This document shows, in pieces, positions 7,144-11,894 of a stretch of DNA of 11,894 nucleotides (its first letter is position 1; every line of letters starts with the position of its first letter). The position numbers and the translations under genes are program-made. The stretch lies in assembly GCA_902795675.1 (NCBI GenBank), contig CADBLZ010000028.1, positions 1 through 11,894 of the forward strand, read 5' to 3'. The stretch comes from an uncultured Erysipelotrichaceae bacterium (GTDB taxonomy: Bacteria > Bacillota_I > Bacilli_A > RF39 > UBA660). Below the pieces are notes generated by a model, which was not told where the DNA came from, made no database searches, and saw only the letters and a program-made list of their open reading frames with translations.

Positions 7144-7998
7144 TTATTTTTTCTTTCTATTATTTAATGATTTTGTTATTTCTTTATTTACTTTTTTGAT
7201 GTTTCTATTGATTGCTTCACCTGTTTTGTTAACATTCTCATTTATAGCTTTAGTTGTTTTGTTAACAGTATCAATAGCAGCATTAGATACTTTAGTTGCT
7301 GCTTCTATTACTCTTTTAGGAATAGATACTATTAATGATTCAGAAGCTTGCCATGTTGCATAAGAAGATACTAAACGTTTATATAAGTGACCAATAAAGC
7401 CGGTTTTACTTTGAAGAGCTTTTCTTACTCTCTTTGTTATTTCTTCAGTGTTATCTTGTTTAACATTAGATGTAACGATCTTTTTAAATCCACTAATAGT
7501 TGTATATGAAAGAATTAAATCAGATAAACCAACAACAAATAAGATGGCTGAAATAATATAAATAAGTTTTTCATTAAAACTATCAAAGAAGTTACTTAAG
7601 ATTGGATAGATGAAATAAATCATTGCTAGAGCTAGAACACCAAAGGCAATGATGTTTTCTAAACATACTCGACCATTAAGGTTAAATTTATGATCTGAGT
7701 AATCCCACCATCTAGCTTTAAACATTTTTTCCATGATGTAACTAGTAAAGTATTCTAAGACAGTACATATTAAAATAGCCATACCAAAAACAACAAATGG
7801 ATCATCACTATAACGTGATAATGTTAAAGCCATTAAAGTACCACCAAAACCATAGATTGGACATATTGGTCCAACTAGGAAACCTCTATTTACTAGTTTT
7901 TTAGTAGTGTATAGAGTTACTACTACTTCCATACACCAACCAATAAATGAATAAACAAAAAATAATATAAATAGAATACATATAAATTTAAAATCCAT
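7144..7998 (-). CDS. ABC_trans_CmpB-family membrane protein with 11-residue repeat tail
   Basis: The N-terminal part matches the putative ABC-transporter type IV (CmpB) family, common in Clostridia and Erysipelotrichia: YSFIGWCMEVV (16-26), a VNRGFLVGPICPIYGFGG stretch (36-53) and the WWDYS motif (97-101). About five membrane segments fall in residues 4-165. Residues 166-284 are soluble and basic. Within them, four 11-residue units (235-278) repeat the pattern NKTxxAIxxxV, which would form a long amphipathic helix, before a closing RKKK. The true biochemical role of this family is unknown despite its name, and there is no ATPase in the operon. The start is the ATG at 7996-7998, 6 nt after GAAGGTG (8005-8011). 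The GTG at 8005-8007 is within that site. It is the middle gene between DUF1294 and the SWIM protein. Confidence 0.85.
   Translation of the reverse strand: MDFKFICILFILFFVYSFIGWCMEVVVTLYTTKKLVNRGFLVGPICPIYGFGGTLMALTLSRYSDDPFVVFGMAILICTVLEYFTSYIMEKMFKARWWDYSDHKFNLNGRVCLENIIAFGVLALAMIYFIYPILSNFFDSFNEKLIYIISAILFVVGLSDLILSYTTISGFKKIVTSNVKQDNTEEITKRVRKALQSKTGFIGHLYKRLVSSYATWQASESLIVSIPKRVIEAATKVSNAAIDTVNKTTKAINENVNKTGEAINRNIKKVNKEITKSLNNRKKK
7165..7296 (-). repeat. Four 11-residue amphipathic repeats in the CmpB-family protein
   Basis: The encoded units are TKVSNAAIDTV, NKTTKAINENV, NKTGEAINRNI and KKVNKEITKSL. Hydrophobic residues recur with an 11-residue period, as in synuclein and apolipoprotein helices. 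The repeat is visible in the protein rather than as an exact DNA repeat. Confidence 0.75.
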
Positions 7999-8004
7999 AT
8001 ATAG

Positions 8005-8011
8005 CACCTTC
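8005..8011 (-). promoter_or_regulatory. Ribosome-binding site deciding the start of the CmpB-family gene
   Basis: GAAGGTG on the minus strand lies 6 nt before the ATG at 7996-7998, excluding the in-frame GTG (8005-8007) that forms its last three bases. Confidence 0.65.
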
Positions 8012-8021
8012 TTTTCTTATT

Positions 8022-8270
8022 TTAACATAATTTGTAAGTTAAATAAATCCATGCTATTAATGAAATGATATTAATTATATAAAATAATAGTTTTTTTGTT
8101 TTGTGATGAAAGATTAACATAGATAATAATGAACCTAAAGGTCCACCTATTATACTTAAAGATAATAAGATACCTTCAGGTATACGATATTTTTTTAGAA
8201 TAGCTAATAGTTTATCTAAACCATATATTATGAAACTTATTATATTTATAATAATTAAATATGTTAGCAT
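8022..8270 (-). CDS. DUF1294 family small membrane protein
   Basis: A complete 82-residue member of DUF1294 (PF06961). The family's conserved features are visible: D19-K20 after the first membrane segment, the RIPE motif (29-32), GGPLGSLL (42-49) and the HHKTKK motif (55-60) before the last segment. Three hydrophobic segments (about 2-17, 34-53 and 61-78) with short basic loops indicate an integral membrane protein. The biochemical function of the family is not known. The ATG at 8268-8270 follows AGGTGA (8275-8280) by 4 nt. It is the first gene of an operon with the CmpB-family protein (23-base gap) and the SWIM protein. Confidence 0.88.
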   Translation of the reverse strand: MLTYLIIINIISFIIYGLDKLLAILKKYRIPEGILLSLSIIGGPLGSLLSMLIFHHKTKKLLFYIINIISLIAWIYLTYKLC

Positions 8271-8286
8271 GTTATCACCTATATTT

Positions 8287-8295
8287 ATAATAACA
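8287..8295 (-). promoter_or_regulatory. Extended -10 promoter of the DUF1294 operon
   Basis: The minus strand reads TGTTATTAT, one base off the TATAAT consensus, with the TG extension. It touches the T-run of the preceding terminator and lies 16 bp from the start codon, so the leader would be about 10 nt. Confidence 0.5.
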
Positions 8296-8322
8296 AAAAA
8301 AGAGGTATTGCTACCTACTTTT
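8296..8322 (-). terminator. Intrinsic terminator of the surface-protein gene
   Basis: Read on the minus strand, AGGTA (8316-8312) pairs with TACCT (8307-8303) around the loop GCAA (8311-8308). The stem is prolonged past one mismatch by pairing of an A-rich and a T-rich stretch, and is followed by a T-run (8301-8295). Two bases of the TAG stop codon (8315-8317) lie in the short perfect stem. The core is only 5 bp, so efficiency is uncertain. Confidence 0.65.
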
Positions 8323-9565
8323 TGTGTTTTGTCTTTTTAAAATCGGCTTTTTTGTAAACAAATAATAGTAAACCTAAACTAAAGATAATAAAACTTATTG
8401 GAATAGTTAGTTTTACAATAAAGCCAGTCTTTTCACTTGTTGTTTTAGTTGGTGATACTTTTTCAACAGTTGATTTAGTACCAACAATACCATATTGACT
8501 TAAGTGTGTTGTTTCAAAGACAACATAACCATTTTCAACATAACCATCAATATACTCTTTTACTTCACCATTATCAGATACATAAATAACTTGATATGTA
8601 TCATATGATCCTGCATCTTCTGGTAATTTTAGTTTTAAGGTATATTTACCATTTTTCATTTTTACTTTTTTATTATTATTAGTAACATTTACATCATATA
8701 AACTAACAAGTTGTTTTTCAGTTGTTACTTTTTCAGTTGGTGTTTGTTGAACTTGTTTAGCTTCAACTATTTCTTTTTCAACTTGTTTACCTACTTCTTG
8801 TTCTTTGATGTCATTAACTTCTAGTTTGTAGTTTTGATTTAGATTTTCAGAACTAGTGAAAACGACTTGTTCAGTTTCAAGTGTTTTTTCATCTCTTTTA
8901 GGTTCTTCTTCTTTTTTAATAAGACCTGTTCCATCTTCGATCTTTTTAGCTAAATCAGTAATAATATAATTATTTAACCATTCAGTTGTTACTGGAACTG
9001 GTGTTAGTAATTGGTAATCTGTTACTTGTGTATATGTAAAATTAGTTATATCAAATTCTAGATCTATTTTATTATCTAGTTTTATTTGTTCGTAATTGTT
9101 TTCAAATTCTTTTAATGTTAATTCGTAAGCTTTGTTATTACTATCAATTAACACTTTATTTTTATAAGTATAGTAATAAACTGCTTCACCATTAAGAACT
9201 TTTTTTACATAAGAACTTTCTTTAAATCTTAGTTCGCCACTACCGGTAACTTTAATCTTATTTAAGTCTGTATGTAATAAAGATATGTTGTTCATATTCT
9301 TGATATCTAATGTAACATTTTTGTAGATAGCGAAGTAATATGCGTTAAAGTTATCTAGTTTAATTGTGTCTTCTTTTCCACTATAGTAAATGGAACCTGA
9401 AGGAGTACCAAACTCTTTATTCTTACAAATATATGTATTATCATCTAATGAACTATTCTGTTTATATGATGCTAATACGTCACAATCACCTATTGTCATT
9501 GCTTTGGTAGATATAATACCAATACTAAATGCTAATAGCGCGATTATGAAATATTTTGATTTCAT
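8315..9565 (-). CDS. Secreted, membrane-anchored surface protein
   Basis: This 416-residue protein has a Sec signal peptide (MKSKYF, hydrophobic 7-19, probable cleavage after TKA at 20-22). A beta-rich ectodomain follows (about 23-200) with two cysteines, C28 and C47, that could form a disulfide. Next are a Lys/Glu/Thr-rich linker (about 214-285) and a small beta domain (about 287-362) ending in THLSQYGIVG. The THxSxYxI ending is common at the membrane-proximal end of Firmicute surface proteins. One membrane segment (about 382-404) and a basic tail (KKADFKKTKHKK) act as C-terminal anchor. There is no LPxTG sortase motif before the segment. Function is unknown; the build suggests a cell-surface adhesin or structural protein. 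It is a single-gene unit between two terminators. The start at 9563-9565 has only a weak ribosome-binding site (AGTAGTGA). I found no clear homologue by eye. Confidence 0.75.
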   Translation of the reverse strand: MKSKYFIIALLAFSIGIISTKAMTIGDCDVLASYKQNSSLDDNTYICKNKEFGTPSGSIYYSGKEDTIKLDNFNAYYFAIYKNVTLDIKNMNNISLLHTDLNKIKVTGSGELRFKESSYVKKVLNGEAVYYYTYKNKVLIDSNNKAYELTLKEFENNYEQIKLDNKIDLEFDITNFTYTQVTDYQLLTPVPVTTEWLNNYIITDLAKKIEDGTGLIKKEEEPKRDEKTLETEQVVFTSSENLNQNYKLEVNDIKEQEVGKQVEKEIVEAKQVQQTPTEKVTTEKQLVSLYDVNVTNNNKKVKMKNGKYTLKLKLPEDAGSYDTYQVIYVSDNGEVKEYIDGYVENGYVVFETTHLSQYGIVGTKSTVEKVSPTKTTSEKTGFIVKLTIPISFIIFSLGLLLFVYKKADFKKTKHKK

Positions 9566-9602
9566 AAATATTCACTACTTTCTTTTAAACAGGAATGACA
9601 TG

Positions 9603-9608
9603 ATTATA
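9603..9608 (-). promoter_or_regulatory. Probable -10 box of the surface-protein gene
   Basis: The minus strand reads TATAAT, preceded by TAG rather than the extended TGn. No good -35 is visible, since that region is the T-run and stem of the preceding terminator. The leader would be about 30 nt, longer than for the other promoters here. Confidence 0.45.
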
Positions 9609-9618
9609 CTATATCCAC

Positions 9619-9657
9619 AAAAAAAAGAAAAGTTATTTTTTTCGTATATAACTTTTC
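9619..9657 (-). terminator. Intrinsic terminator of the yidD operon
   Basis: Read on the minus strand, GAAAAGTTAT (9657-9648) pairs perfectly with ATAACTTTTC (9636-9627) around an 11-nt A-rich loop, followed by eight T (9626-9619). It lies 11 bases after the stop of the helical-protein gene. Confidence 0.88.
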
Positions 9658-9668
9658 GATATAACCAT

Positions 9669-10151
9669 TTAAATGTTTTCGTAGGTCGTTTTTATAAGGT
9701 CTTCATCCTCGACAACCTCGGTAATATAATGCTGTACTTTACTTTTCATTTTAGCAATTTCTAAAATTTCTGATTCTTCTGGAGTAAAACTATACAATTT
9801 GTCTTTAAAACCTAAAATATAGCTGCAGAATGCGTCATAATCGGCCTTTAAGACCTTTCCTCTGATATAAGCATTAATTATATTAAAATGTAATACTTCT
9901 AATTCTTGGAAGTCATTTCTAATATCTTCGATAGTATTTTCTTTATTAACGTTATGACTTCTCATTTTATTAATTAGATTCTTTTCTAATCTAAATATAT
10001 TAGCTATTTCAAGCATTAATTCATCTTGTTCATTAACATTAGATATTTTATATGTTAAATCTTTTATTCTATCTTCTTCTACTTCTTTACCATCTAGTAC
10101 TTCTTGGTAGATTTTATGTAATTCGTTTAAGTATTCTAAGTATTCTTTCAT
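9669..10151 (-). CDS. Small helical protein of unknown function
   Basis: I do not recognise a family. The 160-residue protein is acidic, has no signal peptide or membrane segment and appears almost wholly alpha-helical: charged heptad-like stretches at about 1-40, 45-67, 72-99 and 106-140. There is one cysteine, in DAFCSYILG. Such four-helix proteins in Firmicutes are often adaptor or regulatory proteins, but nothing here assigns it. The ATG at 10149-10151 lies 2 bases after the stop of the DUF3592-like gene. There is no visible Shine-Dalgarno sequence, so it is probably translated by coupling. It is the last gene of the operon; the strong terminator follows. Confidence 0.7.
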   Translation of the reverse strand: MKEYLEYLNELHKIYQEVLDGKEVEEDRIKDLTYKISNVNEQDELMLEIANIFRLEKNLINKMRSHNVNKENTIEDIRNDFQELEVLHFNIINAYIRGKVLKADYDAFCSYILGFKDKLYSFTPEESEILEIAKMKSKVQHYITEVVEDEDLIKTTYENI

Positions 10152-10153
10152 AA

Positions 10154-10783
10154 TTAAAAGGCTGATATGATTACTAAGATAGATACAACTACTAAGAAGA
10201 TAGATAAGAAGATATTCTTTAAGACAGTTTGCATATGTGGCATGAAGTAAGCTTCAGTTGGGTTTTCAGGATTTATACGAATGTTTCTAGTTGAACCTAT
10301 TTCAGGAAAGTCTTTTTCTAAGTAACCAACAAATTCTACTTCATATACTTTTTTCTTATATTCATAACCATAGATTGGTAAGTAAACATCACTTTTTGAA
10401 TTAGGATCTTTTTCTAAATCGATACATGTAGCTTCTACTAATACTTTATACTTTTTAGCTACTTGCATATCTTCAACGATAAGGAAGATATCTGATACAA
10501 GTGTTATAGTACCTATTAGAAGAGCTGTAAAGAATGTTATGGAATGAGTTTTATCTAAGTAATTAGATTGATATAAGAATAAACTAACAGATAGTGTTAT
10601 ACCTATAGCAATAGCTACTAATCCATATTTATTCTTCTTTATAGCAAAGATAAGACCAAAGATAAATAATAAGGTACATATTACATATAAGACATGTAAG
10701 ATGTTATCTTTAAAAACAAATAATAAGATAACTGCTATTAAAGATAAGATTGTTAGAATTGTATTTAGTATTTTATCTTTCAT
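10154..10783 (-). CDS. DUF3592-like membrane protein
   Basis: The protein has 209 residues and about five membrane segments (8-24, 29-48, 53-71, 81-103 and 188-207). A soluble domain of about 80 residues lies between the fourth and fifth. That domain starts with VLVEATCIDLEKD and contains LPIYGYEYKKKVYEVE (135-150), GSTRNIRINPENPTEAY (163-179) and a final hydrophobic segment. This order (xATcv.., P.Y.Y...g..Y, G....i..nP.nP..ay) resembles the DUF3592 fold of envelope proteins whose function is unknown. The assignment is by pattern and not certain. The ATG at 10781-10783 overlaps the TGA of yidD by four bases (ATGA). This shows co-translation with yidD, and GGAAGTGA upstream may serve as ribosome-binding site. 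Confidence 0.75.
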   Translation of the reverse strand: MKDKILNTILTILSLIAVILLFVFKDNILHVLYVICTLLFIFGLIFAIKKNKYGLVAIAIGITLSVSLFLYQSNYLDKTHSITFFTALLIGTITLVSDIFLIVEDMQVAKKYKVLVEATCIDLEKDPNSKSDVYLPIYGYEYKKKVYEVEFVGYLEKDFPEIGSTRNIRINPENPTEAYFMPHMQTVLKNIFLSIFLVVVSILVIISAF

Positions 10784-11004
10784 TTTTTCACTTCCAAATC
10801 TGGTACTGGATCATACCCACTTTTACCAAAAGGATGACAACGTAGTAATCTTTTTGTTCCTAGTTTTAATCCTTTTAAGGCACCATATCTTTCGATTGCT
10901 TCTTTCATGTAATTAGAGCATGTTGGATAGAATCGACAATGAGAATGACTCTCTAATGGTGTTATTTGATATAGATGAATAAGTTTTAATAAGACATATT
11001 TCAT
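10780..11004 (-). CDS. yidD: Membrane protein insertion efficiency factor YidD
   Basis: A complete 74-residue YidD. The family core is clear: LIHLYQITPLE (8-18), the CRFYPTCSNY motif (23-32), EAIERYGALKGLKLG (35-49) and RCHPFGKSGYDPVPD (55-69), with all three conserved cysteines (C23, C29, C56). YidD is a small amphipathic protein at the inner face of the membrane that assists YidC-dependent insertion of membrane proteins. It is most often encoded between rnpA and yidC. Here those genes are absent and it heads an operon with two uncharacterised genes, one of them a membrane protein. The ATG at 11002-11004 is preceded by GGTGA (11008-11012) with a 3-nt gap. It ends in TGA, overlapping the next start, which shows TGA is a stop codon in this organism. 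Confidence 0.96.
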   Translation of the reverse strand: MKYVLLKLIHLYQITPLESHSHCRFYPTCSNYMKEAIERYGALKGLKLGTKRLLRCHPFGKSGYDPVPDLEVKK

Positions 11005-11021
11005 ATTTCACCACTAGATGT

Positions 11022-11030
11022 ATTATAACA
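11022..11030 (-). promoter_or_regulatory. Extended -10 promoter of the yidD operon
   Basis: The minus strand reads TGTTATAAT, a perfect extended -10, 17 bp from the yidD start codon. It sits directly after the stop of the Tim44-like gene. Predicted transcription start is near 11015, giving a leader of about 11 nt. I see no terminator before it, so read-through from the Tim44-like gene is possible. Confidence 0.65.
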
Positions 11031-11032
11031 TA

Positions 11033-11894
11033 TTATCGTTTAGTATATTGACCAACGTTTTCTTTTTTAGTCATAACAAATTCTTCTGAGTTATTAACAA
11101 TAATTGAAGCACAGTAAGAGCATCTTTCTGTTCCACCCTTCTTTAGTTCAGCACCACAGTTAGGGCAGAATTTAACACCTTTACTATCAACTATTCTTTC
11201 TAGTGTTATTTCATATTTGATATGATTAGTAACTCTTTTATCACCACGAGTTACTTTATTAGTTTTAGTATCAATGACGTAATCTTTCATTTCAATTTCA
11301 AGCATCATTCTTACTTCTTCTCTATTACCTTTTAAATTAATAGTTAATACACCACTATCAATTAATGTAATATTTTCCATGATATTTTGACCATGTTTAA
11401 GTTTTAAGGCATCTAATTGCATGATGTATGTGTTATATAGTTCGTTAGATAAGTATTTCTTTAAATCATCATATTTAAAGTTCATCCAAGCTTCTTGAAC
11501 ATTTTTATATATTTCAAAACATTTTTCTTTTAATATTGCTTCACTTAGTGTAGCATCAATTGTTTTAATTGTTTGATCACTTAGGAATGAATATGTTGAT
11601 TTTCTATTAGAAGTAATTGTTGATGAGAAAGTTTTTCCTTTATTTGAATAATATAATAAAATATATATTGTTATAATAAAGATTGTTAAAAATAATCCAA
11701 CTGGGCTAAAACTACCAGAACCACCAGAACCACCATCATAGCTATATGATGAACCATAATCCCAAGATGAACCAGAATCCCATGAACCACCTGAGTCCCA
11801 AGATCCACCTGAATCGTAACCAGAATCCCATCCAGAATCGGCTTTAACATATCTTGTTACAGAGAATGAACAGACAATAAATAATAATATTAAT
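11033..11894 (-). CDS. Tim44-like, membrane-anchored zinc-ribbon protein, 5' end cut by window edge
   Basis: The last 286 codons are visible; the reading frame is open to the window edge. An ATG at 11483-11485 is internal (within the Tim44-like domain) and not the start. Visible residues 1-18 (LILLFIV...YVKA) look like the end of a signal peptide. Residues 19-63 are a Gly/Ser/Asp/Trp-rich linker, followed by a membrane segment (PVGLFLTIFIITIYILLYY) and a basic stretch. The C-terminal soluble part resembles the Tim44-like domain of bacterial zinc-ribbon transport proteins (CFEIYKNVQEAW...LKKYLSNELY...). A zinc ribbon follows with CPNC and CSYC cysteine pairs, then a short basic tail. The function of bacterial Tim44-like proteins is not established; the mitochondrial homologue tethers the import motor to the membrane. 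The gene is directly followed by the yidD promoter. Confidence 0.85.
   Translation of the reverse strand, partial: LILLFIVCSFSVTRYVKADSGWDSGYDSGGSWDSGGSWDSGSSWDYGSSYSYDGGSGGSGSFSPVGLFLTIFIITIYILLYYSNKGKTFSSTITSNRKSTYSFLSDQTIKTIDATLSEAILKEKCFEIYKNVQEAWMNFKYDDLKKYLSNELYNTYIMQLDALKLKHGQNIMENITLIDSGVLTINLKGNREEVRMMLEIEMKDYVIDTKTNKVTRGDKRVTNHIKYEITLERIVDSKGVKFCPNCGAELKKGGTERCSYCASIIVNNSEEFVMTKKENVGQYTKR
11738..11809 (-). repeat. Four 18-bp units encoding hexapeptide GGSWDS-like repeats
   Basis: In the linker of the Tim44-like protein the units read GGSWDS, GGSWDS, GSSWDY and GSSYSY in succession. The preceding DSGWDSGYDS is a degenerate extension. The DNA repeat is visible as recurring ccacctgagtcc/ccaagatccacc blocks on the plus strand. 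Confidence 0.85.

Noticed and set aside
8315..8500. LPxTG sortase signal in the surface protein
   Set aside because: No LPxTG-like pentapeptide precedes the C-terminal hydrophobic segment; the nearest sequence is SPTKTTSEKTG.
9566..9668. Riboswitch or small RNA in the largest gene-free gap
   Set aside because: The 103 bases are accounted for by one terminator, a -10 box and a short leader; no further structure is evident.
9390..9764. Open frame on the plus strand across the surface-protein start
   Set aside because: It runs through a promoter and an intrinsic terminator of the minus-strand genes and overlaps two well-supported genes.
10780..10782. Mycoplasma-type code with TGA as tryptophan
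   Set aside because: TGA ends yidD exactly at the family's normal length, and tryptophans in the other genes are TGG.
10701..10916. Open frame on the plus strand opposite yidD
   Set aside because: yidD is certain on the other strand. This frame has no recognisable motif and no ribosome-binding site.
11033..11485. A 150-residue protein starting at the ATG at 11485
   Set aside because: The frame continues without a stop to the window edge and encodes a signal-peptide end, linker, membrane segment and the start of the Tim44-like domain, so this ATG is internal.
11711..11839. Possible CRISPR or tandem satellite
   Set aside because: The 18-bp periodicity is in frame, encodes a regular hexapeptide and has no spacers.
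1..11894. Mobile element, phage or defence island
   Set aside because: No transposase, integrase, terminal repeats, tRNA attachment site or known defence domain was found, and composition looks uniform across the window.

Overview
The window is strongly AT-rich and densely packed. All thirteen genes lie on the minus strand, and the longest stretch without a gene is 103 bases (9566-9668). The visible ribosome-binding sites are AGGAGG/GGTGA-like, and the families present (ABC_trans_CmpB, DUF1294, a Tim44-like zinc-ribbon protein, a stand-alone YidD) point to a low-GC, monoderm Firmicute. An uncultured Bacilli/Erysipelotrichia- or RF39-type gut bacterium is my best guess, inferred from content only. 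TGA is used as a stop (end of yidD) and every tryptophan I checked is TGG, so the Mycoplasma code does not apply.

Layout in the direction of transcription, from right to left. (1) 11894-11033: the C-terminal part of a Tim44-like, membrane-anchored zinc-ribbon protein whose 5' end lies outside the window. (2) 11030-9619: an operon with its own extended -10 promoter, holding yidD, a five-helix DUF3592-like membrane protein and a small helical protein of unknown function, closed by an intrinsic terminator. (3) 9608-8296: a single gene for a secreted, C-terminally anchored surface protein, with its terminator. (4) 8295-6103: an operon of DUF1294, an ABC_trans_CmpB-family membrane protein with a synuclein-like 11-residue repeat tail, and a SWIM zinc-finger protein, then a terminator. 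(5) 6103-3403: an operon of a small two-helix membrane protein, an ABC ATPase and a 12-helix permease, with overlapping reading frames. (6) 3391-692: a two-gene redox operon of a phytoene-desaturase-like flavoprotein and a ferredoxin-reductase-like [2Fe-2S] protein, then a terminator. (7) 690 to the left edge: the N-terminal 220 residues of a dGTPase-type HD triphosphohydrolase.

Four of the intergenic gaps combine an intrinsic terminator and a promoter in about 45-105 bp. Three of those terminator stems include bases of the preceding stop codon. Five promoters have an extended -10 (TGnTATAAT or one base off), and four of these sit only 16-19 bp from the start codon. The predicted leaders are therefore about 10-12 nt and start at the Shine-Dalgarno sequence.

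I see no phage, IS element, CRISPR array, toxin-antitoxin pair, tRNA or riboswitch. The items most worth a second look are the redox gene pair (with altered FAD and NAD(P) motifs in the reductase), the 11-mer repeat tail, the hexapeptide repeat of the Tim44-like protein, and the compact promoter design. Nothing here convincingly shows a new defence or mobile system.
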